64,000 nt of DNA from Gelidibacter pelagius (GTDB lineage Bacteria > Bacteroidota > Bacteroidia > Flavobacteriales > Flavobacteriaceae), in assembly GCF_017581925.1 (NCBI RefSeq), contig NZ_JAGEVG010000003.1, positions 62,001 through 126,000 of the forward strand. Reading direction: 5' to 3'. Under the pieces are notes generated by a model that worked only from the letters and a program-made list of their open reading frames with translations, was not told the origin of the DNA and did no database searches. The position numbers and the translations under genes are program-made. Shown here piece by piece: positions 15,404-22,833 of this stretch (positions are counted from its first letter, which is position 1; each line of letters starts with the position of its first letter).

Positions 15404-18400
15404 ATGATACAAGCAACACCATACAAACCAAAACATAAAGTCAGAATAGTAACTGCTGCTTCTCTTTTTGATGGGCATGATGCAGCAATTAACATCATGC
15501 GACGCATTATCCAATCTACAGGGGTTGAAGTTATTCATTTAGGACATGATAGAAGTGTAGAAGAAGTGGTCAATACTGCCATTCAGGAAGATGTCAATGC
15601 CATTGCGATAACTTCTTATCAAGGTGGTCATAATGAGTATTTTAAATACATGTATGATTTATTAAAGGAAAAAGGCGCAGGACATATCAAGATTTTTGGT
15701 GGAGGTGGTGGTGTCATTCTGCCATCAGAAATCAAAGAATTGATGGATTATGGCATTACCAGAATTTATGCTCCAGACGACGGAAGGGAAATGGGTTTGC
15801 AGGGCATGATCAATGATTTGGTTAAAACCTCTGATTATGCGATAGGTGATGTGTTGGATGTTGAATTAAATGATTTAAAGAAAAAAAATCCAAAGGCCAT
15901 TGCAAGAATCATCTCTTCTGCTGAAAACTTTCCAGAAGTTGCAGATGACCTCTTGGATAAAATTCATATTAAAAATAAAACTTCCAAAACACCGGTTCTC
16001 GGAATAACTGGAACTGGAGGTGCTGGGAAATCATCTTTGGTGGATGAGTTGGTGCGTCGATTTTTAATTGATTTTCCAGAGAAAACTGTAGGTTTAGTCT
16101 CTGTGGATCCGTCAAAACGTAAAACAGGAGGTGCTCTTCTTGGAGACCGTATTCGGATGAATGCCATCAATAATCCTCGTGTCTATATGCGGAGTTTGGC
16201 GACCCGCCAATCCAATCTTGCACTTTCAAAATATGTCAATGAAGCCATTCAAGTTTTAAAAGCTGCAGAATATGATTTAATCATTATCGAAACTTCGGGA
16301 ATTGGTCAATCAGATACGGAAATTATTGAGCATTCGGATGTGTCGTTATACGTCATGACACCTGAATTTGGTGCCGCTACACAATTGGAAAAGATTGACA
16401 TGCTCGACTTTGCCGATTTGGTGGCCATCAACAAATTTGATAAACGTGGTTCCTTGGATGCACTCCGTGATGTCAAAAAACAATATGTACGTAATCATCT
16501 CTTGTGGGATGTTGATCCAAAAGACTTACCTGTTTTCGGGACAATTGCCTCACAATTTAATGATCCAGGAATGAATACCCTGTATAAGGCGATTATGGAT
16601 AAAATCGTCGAAATAACCAAGGCCGATTTAAAATCGACCTTTACCATTTCTGATGAAATGAGCGAAAAGATTTTTGTAATTCCTCCAGCTAGAACGCGAT
16701 ATCTCTCTGAGATAGCAGAAAATAATCGGGCTTATGACAAAACGGCAACTGAACAAGTTGAAGTGGCACAAAAGCTTTATGGGATTTACAAAACCATCGA
16801 ATCGGTAATCGGGCAGACCCCGGAATTGGACAAAGCTGGTATAGATAATCAATCGATCAACTCAAGCGATGTCGAAAACAAAGATTTCCTAAAACTGTTG
16901 GTAGGCGAATTTGACCGGGTCAAATTAAACCTTGATCCTTACAACTGGGAAGTCATTACTGGTTGGGATGAAAAAGTCAATACCTACAAAAATCCTGTTT
17001 ATGCTTTTAAGGTTAGAGGTAAAGAAATAAAGATTGAAACCCATACAGAATCCCTTTCACATTTACAGATTCCAAAGGTTGCCCTTCCAAAATATCAGGC
17101 TTGGGGTGATATTTTAAGATGGATTTTACAAGAGAATGTTCCGGGTGAATTTCCTTTTACCTCTGGACTTTACCCTTTTAAAAGAACGGGAGAAGACCCA
17201 GCGCGTATGTTTGCTGGCGAGGGCGGTCCGGAAAGAACCAATCGTCGCTTTCATTATGTGAGTATGGGACTACCGGCAAAACGCTTGTCAACCGCTTTTG
17301 ATAGCGTCACACTTTATGGAAACGATCCTGATCATCGTCCCGATATTTATGGGAAAATCGGAAATGCCGGAGTGAGCATTTGTTGTTTGGACGATGCCAA
17401 AAAACTGTATTCAGGTTTTAATCTGTCGCATCCTATGACTTCTGTAAGTATGACCATCAATGGCCCTGCGCCAATGCTGTTGGGCTTTTTTATGAACGCC
17501 GCTATTGATCAACAATGTGAACTTTATATCAAGGAAAACGGACTCGAAAAGGAAGTCGAGGCCAAAATCGTCAAAATCTATAAAGATAAAGAGGTGGAAC
17601 GTCCAAGCTATAAAGGCGACTTGCCAGAAAGTAATGACGGTTTAGGATTAATGCTTTTGGGCGTTACAGGTGATCAGGTATTGCCGAATGACGTGTATCA
17701 AGATATCAAAACCAAAACGATTGCTCAAGTTCGTGGTACCGTTCAAGCCGATATTTTGAAAGAAGATCAGGCGCAAAACACCTGTATTTTCTCGACAGAA
17801 TTTGCATTGCGATTGATGGGCGATGTACAGGAATATTTCATCGAAAACAATGTGCGCAACTTCTATTCGGTGTCCATTTCAGGATATCATATAGCAGAAG
17901 CCGGAGCCAATCCAATTACGCAATTGGCATTGACCTTGTCCAACGGATTTACCTATGTGGAGTACTATTTGAGTAGAGGGATGGATATCAACAAATTTGG
18001 TCCAAACCTGTCTTTCTTTTTCTCCAACGGTATCGATCCTGAATATGCAGTGATTGGTCGTGTGGCCCGTAAGATCTGGGCTAAGGCAATGAAAAACAAA
18101 TATGGCGCCGATCCAAGAGCACAAATGTTGAAGTATCACATCCAAACTTCCGGGCGTAGTTTGCATGCGCAGGAGATTGATTTCAACGATATTCGGACGA
18201 CACTTCAAGCCTTGTACGCCATATATGACAACTGTAATTCGCTACATACCAATGCTTACGACGAAGCCATTACAACACCAACAGAAGAATCGGTAAGACG
18301 TGCCATGGCGATACAATTGATTATCAACAAAGAATTAGGACTGGCTAAGAATGAAAACCCTATCCAAGGCTCGTTCATCATCGAAGAGCTGACCGATTTG

Positions 18401-18826
18401 GTAGAAGAAGCAGTGTTGTTGGAGTTTGATCGTATTACCGAAAGAGGAGGCGTTCTCGGAGCTATGGAAACTATGTACCAACGCAGTAAGATTCAGGAAG
18501 AAAGCTTGTATTATGAGACTTTAAAGCATAATGGCGAGTTTCCAATCATTGGGGTGAATACCTTTTTAAGCAGTAAAGGGTCGCCAACGATTATTCCGAA
18601 AGAAGTGATAAGAGCTACTGAAGAAGAGAAGCAATTCCAGATCCAAACGCTTGAAAATCTTCACAAAGGAAATGATACAAAAGACTTGCTAAATGACTTG
18701 CAGCATAAAGCCATTCATAATGAGAATATTTTTGAAGCCTTGATGGAAGTGTGTAAAGTGGCTTCATTGGGTCAAATCACCGAAGCTTTATTTGAAGTGG
18801 GCGGTCAGTATCGCAGAAATATGTAG
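15404..18826 (+). CDS. icmF: Fused isobutyryl-CoA-type mutase with its G-protein chaperone (IcmF)
   Basis: A 1140-aa B12 enzyme with three parts. The N-terminal cobalamin domain has [13 protein letters not shown] (Asp23, His25) and later KIFGGGGG. A MeaB-type GTPase follows, with its P-loop GTGGAGKSS at about residues 203-211. The C-terminal part is the acyl-CoA mutase TIM barrel. Where methylmalonyl-CoA mutase has Tyr and Arg in the active site, this protein has Phe603 (in ARMFAGEG) and Gln791 (in DQAQNTCIF), the pair known for IcmF, so the substrate is probably isobutyryl/n-butyryl-CoA rather than methylmalonyl-CoA. The chain is longer than well-studied IcmF proteins (about 1090 aa), with extra sequence around residues 705-780. 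It acts in the cytoplasm, in branched-chain and short acyl-CoA metabolism. Confidence 0.9.
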   Translation: MIQATPYKPKHKVRIVTAASLFDGHDAAINIMRRIIQSTGVEVIHLGHDRSVEEVVNTAIQEDVNAIAITSYQGGHNEYFKYMYDLLKEKGAGHIKIFGGGGGVILPSEIKELMDYGITRIYAPDDGREMGLQGMINDLVKTSDYAIGDVLDVELNDLKKKNPKAIARIISSAENFPEVADDLLDKIHIKNKTSKTPVLGITGTGGAGKSSLVDELVRRFLIDFPEKTVGLVSVDPSKRKTGGALLGDRIRMNAINNPRVYMRSLATRQSNLALSKYVNEAIQVLKAAEYDLIIIETSGIGQSDTEIIEHSDVSLYVMTPEFGAATQLEKIDMLDFADLVAINKFDKRGSLDALRDVKKQYVRNHLLWDVDPKDLPVFGTIASQFNDPGMNTLYKAIMDKIVEITKADLKSTFTISDEMSEKIFVIPPARTRYLSEIAENNRAYDKTATEQVEVAQKLYGIYKTIESVIGQTPELDKAGIDNQSINSSDVENKDFLKLLVGEFDRVKLNLDPYNWEVITGWDEKVNTYKNPVYAFKVRGKEIKIETHTESLSHLQIPKVALPKYQAWGDILRWILQENVPGEFPFTSGLYPFKRTGEDPARMFAGEGGPERTNRRFHYVSMGLPAKRLSTAFDSVTLYGNDPDHRPDIYGKIGNAGVSICCLDDAKKLYSGFNLSHPMTSVSMTINGPAPMLLGFFMNAAIDQQCELYIKENGLEKEVEAKIVKIYKDKEVERPSYKGDLPESNDGLGLMLLGVTGDQVLPNDVYQDIKTKTIAQVRGTVQADILKEDQAQNTCIFSTEFALRLMGDVQEYFIENNVRNFYSVSISGYHIAEAGANPITQLALTLSNGFTYVEYYLSRGMDINKFGPNLSFFFSNGIDPEYAVIGRVARKIWAKAMKNKYGADPRAQMLKYHIQTSGRSLHAQEIDFNDIRTTLQALYAIYDNCNSLHTNAYDEAITTPTEESVRRAMAIQLIINKELGLAKNENPIQGSFIIEELTDLVEEAVLLEFDRITERGGVLGAMETMYQRSKIQEESLYYETLKHNGEFPIIGVNTFLSSKGSPTIIPKEVIRATEEEKQFQIQTLENLHKGNDTKDLLNDLQHKAIHNENIFEALMEVCKVASLGQITEALFEVGGQYRRNM

Positions 18827-18853
18827 CAAGGACAGCTCGCGAGATGTCCTTGC
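18826..18853. repeat. REP-like palindrome abutting the icmF stop codon
   Basis: A 28-base palindrome with a single mismatched pair, whose core GGACAGCTCGCGAGATGTCC differs by one base from the perfect copy at 19732. It starts at the last base of the icmF stop codon and may double as a transcript end. Confidence 0.7.
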
Positions 18854-19076
18854 ATAGCACATTTTCCTTTTTCGGATATTATTTTCAATTTTTTCGACCT
18901 GAGCGAAGTCCAAAGGCTTAGCCCTGTATTAGGTGGGATCTCGTTTGTTCCATCGTGATTCAGTTAATCCATAATTATTTTTCCTAAAACTTATGTATAC
19001 AGTATTGAGTGAGCGTGTCTATAGTTTTTTAAGCCACTCTACATAAATTTGATCATATTTCTCGAAAAACAAAATC

Positions 19077-19107
19077 AATCCTGAACGAAAAGCGTTCAGG
19101 ATTTTTT
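19077..19107 (+). terminator. Hairpin terminator in the icmF downstream region
   Basis: The inverted repeat ATCCTGAACG / CGTTCAGGAT with a 5-base loop is followed by T-rich sequence. It lies 250 bases past icmF, so what it terminates is unclear. Confidence 0.65.
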
Positions 19108-19199
19108 CATTAATAAACTTAACCGTTTATCGTTAATTTATGTAAATCAATGCATATTAGGTAGTTAAAAATGTAAAACAACTAATATGTGTTTAGAAA

Positions 19200-19232
19200 T
19201 TGTGCTGTTATCAGCTTTCAGAACTAATTTTG
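19200..19232 (+). promoter_or_regulatory. Possible promoter of the 43-aa ORF
   Basis: TTG at 19200-19202, a 22-base spacer and TAATTTTG at 19225-19232 fit the Bacteroidetes consensus. The ATG is 49 bases after the -7 box. Confidence 0.45.
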
Positions 19233-19281
19233 TAGGGTCGCTATTTACCTATTTAAGTATAACCTATAAAATGATTCGATT

Positions 19282-19413
19282 ATGGAAACTACACTACGTT
19301 ACAAGTTTACGAGAAAATCAAAAAATTATTTTGATTGGCTGATCTACACCATTAAATCAGAAAAGTATTTTTTGGCAGAAAGCCAAATTGAGGGCTGGAA
19401 TGGTCTTGATTAG
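19282..19413 (+). CDS. Possible 43-aa protein, unknown
   Basis: ATG-started ORF of 44 codons. The translation begins METTLRYKFTRKSKNYFDWL and ends ESQIEGWNGLD. It is basic and aromatic in its first half, with no signal peptide and no clear membrane segment. The case for a real gene is its setting: a fitting promoter 50 bases upstream and a very strong terminator 41 bases downstream enclose just this ORF. I do not recognise a family. An untranslated small RNA from the same unit is an alternative. Confidence 0.4.
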   Translation: METTLRYKFTRKSKNYFDWLIYTIKSEKYFLAESQIEGWNGLD

Positions 19414-19454
19414 TTTGGTTTAATTAAAAATATTGCAAGATCTATTTTATTCAG

Positions 19455-19487
19455 ACCTGACAGGTTTCCGAAACCTGTCAGGTTTTT
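19455..19487 (+). terminator. Palindromic terminator of the ACCTGACAG family
   Basis: A perfect 13-bp stem (ACCTGACAGGTTT / AAACCTGTCAGGT) with a 3-base loop and a T-run. Relatives with the same outer bases or layout are at 42688-42714 and 63077-63119. Confidence 0.8.
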
Positions 19488-19582
19488 TGTTTGCAATAAT
19501 CTGTGAAAAAAGTCCCGAAGAATCGATTTGATGATTTTTAAATAGAGCAAATAGATGTGATTTGGTTTTTTGGATTATGTAG

Positions 19583-19602
19583 GGACAGCTCGGGAGCTGT
19601 CC
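19583..19602. repeat. REP-like palindrome
   Basis: GGACAGCTCGGGAGCTGTCC is a palindrome except for the two central bases. It is followed by a degenerate partial copy of the same motif (GTACGCTGTCCGTGCGC). Confidence 0.75.
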
Positions 19603-19731
19603 GCGCGCGATATCCGTACGCTGTCCGTGCGCTGAGAGCGGCGTATATTAGCATGTTTTTCGATTTCAATAGCGATTAATGATGGATGTGTTGTTAATAA
19701 TTTCATGGTTTGGTTATTTGGGATTTTGTAG

Positions 19732-19751
19732 GGACAGCTCGCGAGCTGTCC
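19732..19751. repeat. REP-like palindrome, perfect copy
   Basis: GGACAGCTCGCGAGCTGTCC is a perfect 20-bp palindrome preceded by GTAG and followed by GTACG. It lies 75 bases upstream of the RAYT start codon. Confidence 0.8.
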
Positions 19752-19826
19752 GTACGTGGAAAATTGGAAAATATTCCATAATTTTCAGTATCAGTATCAG
19801 TATTAATATTGTTTTGTAGCATCAAA

Positions 19827-20390
19827 ATGAAAAATCGGAAGAGAAATCGGTTGAAAGGATATGATTATTCCCGAGATAATTTATATTTCGTCACAATTTG
19901 TGTGCAAAATATGGTCTGTTGTTTGGGGAGGGTTGTGGAAGGGACAGGTCACGACCTGTCCGTACGCGAGCTGTCCGTAGGTTCTGAAAATCATGATAAA
20001 TTGGTTTCAAAAGAATCCAAGAAGAAAATGGAGTTGAATGAATATGGATTGATTGTCCAGAATCAAATCAATTGGTTGGAGGCCCAATATCCTTATGTTT
20101 TGGTCCATAATTATGTAATCATGCCAAATCATGTCCATCTTATAATAGAAATTGATCGTTTAAGAATAGAGCATCTTTCGATTAAAATAAAATCGCTGTC
20201 AAGTTTAATTGGGGCTTTTAAAACAACATCTTCAAAAATGATCCATCTTGCAGGTTTTGAAGATTTCGCCTGGAAAAGGTCATTTCACGACCATATCATT
20301 AGACAGCAGAAATCTTATAAAAACATTTCGAATTATATTGATGCAAACCCTGAAAAGTGGCATCAGGATGGGTTCTTTTCTAATATTTAA
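19827..20390 (+). CDS. REP-associated tyrosine transposase (RAYT, Y1 transposase family)
   Basis: A 187-aa single-strand DNA endonuclease of the IS200/IS605-like Y1 class. It has the N-terminal RLKGYDYSRDNLYFVTICVQ strand, the HUH histidine pair in MPNHVHLIIE, and a late helix YKNISNYIDANPEKW that carries the likely nucleophilic tyrosine. Start ATG 19827 (MKNRKRNRLKGYDY) is preferred over 19809. Three REP-like palindromes lie within 1 kb upstream, as expected for this domesticated transposase group, which has no terminal inverted repeats of an IS. Between the Gly-Arg-Val-Val strand and MELNEYGLIV there is extra sequence that encodes another palindrome (19942-19961). Confidence 0.85.
   Translation: MKNRKRNRLKGYDYSRDNLYFVTICVQNMVCCLGRVVEGTGHDLSVRELSVGSENHDKLVSKESKKKMELNEYGLIVQNQINWLEAQYPYVLVHNYVIMPNHVHLIIEIDRLRIEHLSIKIKSLSSLIGAFKTTSSKMIHLAGFEDFAWKRSFHDHIIRQQKSYKNISNYIDANPEKWHQDGFFSNI
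19942..19961. repeat. REP-like palindrome inside the RAYT coding region
   Basis: GGACAGGTCACGACCTGTCC has perfect 9-bp arms and a 2-base centre, and is followed by GTACGCGAGCTGTCCGTAG, a partial second copy. It is read in frame as codons for the segment GTGHDLSVRELSVGS without breaking the ORF. Confidence 0.8.
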
Positions 20391-20541
20391 ACAATTCGAG
20401 TGGCGACGTTATTTTGAGTAATAATCTGTTTATGGATCGGGTTTTGCTCCTCCATTATTCTAAGTTTATAAAAAAGTTTCAAAAAATGCATCTTTTTCAA
20501 TCTTTTCACGTCTATTAGATGAACATTAAAATATATAGATC

Positions 20542-20643
20542 ATGAATAATAAAGAGTGTTTCTGCGACTGCGACAGTTGTCAACAAGGAAATTGTGTGGC
20601 TTGTACCTGTGAAAACTGTACATGTCAGAATTGCAACTGTTAA
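20542..20643 (+). CDS. Cysteine-rich metallothionein-like peptide, 33 aa
   Basis: A 34-codon ORF starting MNNKECFCDCDSCQQGNC and ending in further CxC and CxxC pairs. Eleven of 33 residues are cysteine (positions 6, 8, 10, 13, 18, 21, 23, 26, 28, 31, 33), with no histidine, few hydrophobics and several acidic residues. This is the composition of a metal-thiolate cluster peptide. It ends in CNC, followed at once by TAA, and a hairpin terminator follows. The sigma factor gene starts 78 bases downstream. It could bind Cu, Zn or Cd, or buffer thiols; the sequence does not say which. I do not recognise it as one of the classical bacterial SmtA/BmtA proteins. Confidence 0.65.
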   Translation: MNNKECFCDCDSCQQGNCVACTCENCTCQNCNC

Positions 20644-20667
20644 GCTTAGTTTAAAATGTTAATAATA

Positions 20668-20711
20668 AGAGTCTATTTTAGTAATTTTATACTAAAGTGG
20701 ACTCTTTTTTA
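20668..20711 (+). terminator. Terminator between the cysteine-rich peptide and the sigma factor gene
   Basis: A long imperfect stem, AGAGTCTATTTTAGTA against TACTAAAGTGGACTCT, with a short loop and a T-run. It ends 11 bases before the sigma factor ATG, so it may act as an attenuator allowing partial read-through. Confidence 0.65.
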
Positions 20712-20721
20712 ATGAGCTTTT

Positions 20722-21261
20722 ATGAAAACGAAAACCGTTTGGGATTTATATGCACAAGACATCAGGCGCTTTATATTAAGTAAGGTAAAGGATGCCGCTA
20801 TAGCTGATGACTTGCTTCAGGAAACATTTATCAAAGTCCATGTAAAACTGGATTCCTTAAAAGACGATCGAAAAATCAAGGCATGGGTGTTCTCCATTGC
20901 TCGCTATACGGTTATAGATTATTTTAGACAAAATAACCTTAGGCATCCAATTGAAGAAAAGGATATTGTCGAAGAACACACCAATTCTGAACATACACGG
21001 GAAGACTGTTTGCGTGGCATCATCAAAGCATTACCACAAAAATATAGGAGCCCTTTAATTTTAGCTGATATTCAAGGTTTAAAACAGGCTCAAATTTCTG
21101 AGCGGTTAGACTTGCCCTTACCAACTGTGAAATCACAGATTCAGCGTGCGAGAAAACTGGTTGCCCAAGGTTTTGTAGAGTGCTGTGATTTTAAAGTAAA
21201 CGAGGCTGGGTATTTGATTGGTGAATTGCAAGAAAAGGAAAACTGTAAAATCTGCAATTAA
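20722..21261 (+). CDS. sigZ: RNA polymerase ECF-type sigma factor, SigZ group
   Basis: A 179-aa sigma factor. Region 2 is seen in DDLLQETFIKVHVKLDSLKD and KAWVFSIARYTVIDYFRQ (residues about 27-75). Region 4 is seen in ALPQKYRSPLILADIQGLKQ and LDLPLPTVKSQIQRARKLV (about 105-150). The C-terminal tail carries ECCDFK near residue 153 and ENCKICN at the very end, the cysteine pattern typical of the SigZ group and a plausible metal or redox sensor. No anti-sigma gene is adjacent. It stands directly behind the cysteine-rich peptide gene, which suggests a shared metal/thiol theme, but that link is inference. Confidence 0.85.
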   Translation: MKTKTVWDLYAQDIRRFILSKVKDAAIADDLLQETFIKVHVKLDSLKDDRKIKAWVFSIARYTVIDYFRQNNLRHPIEEKDIVEEHTNSEHTREDCLRGIIKALPQKYRSPLILADIQGLKQAQISERLDLPLPTVKSQIQRARKLVAQGFVECCDFKVNEAGYLIGELQEKENCKICN

Positions 21262-21355
21262 GCAATTTTTAGTGTTTTTTAAGATCCTTATTGAAATATG
21301 CCTATCTGCCGATAGACTCGGAATTTGGAATTTGTTTTGTTTGGAATTTAAAGTG

Positions 21356-21751
21356 TTACAAAGTCATCATCCAAGTATGCTGCAATCTTCTAAATTTTCT
21401 TAACTCTCTTCTCAAGATAGGAAGGTATTCTCTACCATTACTGTGGCTTTTTTCTAAACGTTTACAGTTTTTATAGAGTAAATTAGTCAAACGCTCCAAA
21501 GAAGCAATGTGCTTGTATTTTTTATCTGTATGACGTTCCATTTCTGCATTGACAATTTCAGGAGCCAAAGATGAGGATTGTTGTACAATATCACCAGAGA
21601 AATAAATGTCTGTATCTTCAGAACCATCTGGTTTTAAGTATGCTAAATCTTGATTTAAATATGTTGAAATACTTCTTGAAAGAATAATAATTTCTATCGC
21701 CTTTTTATAAAGCGGCATTTCAGGTAGGTAAGATGGAATTGGGTTCGACAT
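21356..21751 (-). CDS. Helical protein, paralogue A (distant four-helix-bundle type)
   Basis: A 131-aa soluble protein from ATG 21751 (MSNPIPSYLPEMPLYKKA). Its pattern matches the gene at 22321-22830: LPxxxKAxEI near the start, a second long helix, then MERHTDKKYKHI where the other has MENATIIRKAAMEL, and finally EYLPILRRELRKFRRL matching EYLDILRNEVEEFRVL. The overall layout recalls the four-helix-bundle (23S rRNA intervening-sequence protein) family, which would be distant and is not proven. It is divergent from the Lrp-type regulator gene. Function unknown. Confidence 0.65.
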   Translation of the reverse strand: MSNPIPSYLPEMPLYKKAIEIIILSRSISTYLNQDLAYLKPDGSEDTDIYFSGDIVQQSSSLAPEIVNAEMERHTDKKYKHIASLERLTNLLYKNCKRLEKSHSNGREYLPILRRELRKFRRLQHTWMMTL

Positions 21752-21803
21752 GATTAATAAAAGCAATTTATCAAATTTAGTGACAAATCTGATGGTATTA
21801 GAA

Positions 21804-21831
21804 TTGATCTTAAAGTAAAAGGGTATATTTG
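21804..21831 (+). promoter_or_regulatory. Promoter of the Lrp-family regulator gene
   Basis: TTG at 21804-21806, a 17-base spacer and TATATTTG at 21824-21831. The ATG is 37 bases downstream of the -7 box. Confidence 0.5.
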
Positions 21832-21868
21832 CTTTAATAATTAAAGTAATATAGTTAATTTTCTTTAA

Positions 21869-22312
21869 ATGAGTATAGATTCGCTTAATTGGAAGATTTT
21901 GAAGTGTTTACAAAACGGAGCACGTCAGTCTAACGCTGAAATCGGGAGACAGGTTGGAATCAGTTCTCCTGCAGTTTCTGAACGTATAAAAAAGATGGAA
22001 GATGCCGGAATTATTCAGGGTTATCATGCCTTTGTATCTCCCTTTGAGGCCGGTTATCAGCTGAAGGCAATTATTACCTTAAGAGCGTTTATGGGCATGC
22101 TGAAACCATTTTTGGAAAAGGTGAAAACCTACGATGAAGTTTTGAATTGCTACAGAATAACGGGCAATGAAAATATTGTTATGGAAGTGGTCCTTAAGAA
22201 CCAGAAACATTTGGAAAGCTTTATAGACCAACTCATTGTTTATGGTGAAACTAAAACTCAGATTGTTTTGTCTCATGTGATAAAATACAATGAAGTGCGA
22301 CCTATAAAATAG
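21869..22312 (+). CDS. Lrp/AsnC-family transcriptional regulator
   Basis: A 147-aa DNA-binding regulator. Residues about 5-60 form the winged helix-turn-helix: LNWKILKCLQNGARQSNAEI, GRQVGISSPAVSERIKKMED, AGIIQGYHAFVSP. The C-terminal half is the RAM/ligand domain (YQLKAIITLRAFMG, NCYRITGNENIVMEVVLKN), which typically binds an amino acid and sets the oligomer state. It lies between two paralogous helical-protein genes that run in the opposite direction. It is divergent from the first and convergent with the second, ending 8 bases from the latter's stop. Its target is unknown; autoregulation and control of the divergent neighbour are possible. Confidence 0.9.
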   Translation: MSIDSLNWKILKCLQNGARQSNAEIGRQVGISSPAVSERIKKMEDAGIIQGYHAFVSPFEAGYQLKAIITLRAFMGMLKPFLEKVKTYDEVLNCYRITGNENIVMEVVLKNQKHLESFIDQLIVYGETKTQIVLSHVIKYNEVRPIK

Positions 22313-22320
22313 TTCCGTCC

Positions 22321-22830
22321 TTAAAGATCATCAAATCCATCAAAATCATCAAAATTAAATGGGATGTCGTCATCTGGATCGTCATCGTCATAGTTGACTC
22401 CCGGCGGATTAAAGAGACCCCAACGATCAATAATATAGTTCCAGCAATCGAAGGTTTTGACCCATTCCGCAAACAATACCCTAAATTCTTCGACCTCATT
22501 TCTTAAGATATCTAAATATTCGGTATCCGGATACCCATGCATTTCCAGGCCTCTGGCATCAGTAATCAATTCCATTGCCGCTTTTCTAATAATGGTGGCA
22601 TTCTCCATTCTAATGTCGTAGAGCATATCCTCAGATGAGGCGCCAGCTATCTTAGCAGGAATTATGGAAGCATTCATGCCCAAATATTTGAGATTGTGCT
22701 GCATCATTTCAGCCTCAATCGGATCCTCAAATGTAATATCGGTCCTTTCAACGGAATCGATGATGGAACCAACAAGATCCATGATTTCACGTGCCTTTTG
22801 GAATACCGGCAGTTTTTCCCACTGTTCCAT
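22321..22830 (-). CDS. Helical protein, paralogue B, with an acidic tail
   Basis: A 169-aa protein. Residues 1-125 are helical (EKLPVFQKAREIMDLVGSII; ASIIPAKIAGASSEDMLYDI; MENATIIRKAAMELITDARG; EYLDILRNEVEEFRVLFAEW). The SIIPAKIAGAS segment resembles the SIPANIAEG core of four-helix-bundle/S23 proteins. The last 25 residues are an aspartate-rich tail (DDDDPDDDIPFNFDDFDGFD). It is paralogous to the gene at 21356-21751. It starts 3 bases after the stop of ypdA and runs in the same direction, so it is probably co-transcribed with ypdA. Function unknown. Confidence 0.7.
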   Translation of the reverse strand: MEQWEKLPVFQKAREIMDLVGSIIDSVERTDITFEDPIEAEMMQHNLKYLGMNASIIPAKIAGASSEDMLYDIRMENATIIRKAAMELITDARGLEMHGYPDTEYLDILRNEVEEFRVLFAEWVKTFDCWNYIIDRWGLFNPPGVNYDDDDPDDDIPFNFDDFDGFDDL

Positions 22831-22833
22831 AAT

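Larger units (their letters stand above)
18854..19281. other. Gene-free stretch after icmF
   Basis: No ORF of note. It contains the hairpin at 19077-19107 and, near its end, a possible promoter for the 43-aa ORF at 19282. The rest is AT-rich with no recognisable feature. Confidence 0.6.
19414..19826. other. Repeat-rich stretch before the RAYT gene
   Basis: No ORF. It holds the palindromic terminator at 19455, two REP-like palindromes (19583 and 19732) and fragments of the same repeat (CTGTCCGTGCGC near 19620). Base composition is locally more GC-rich around the palindromes than in the flanks. Confidence 0.6.
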
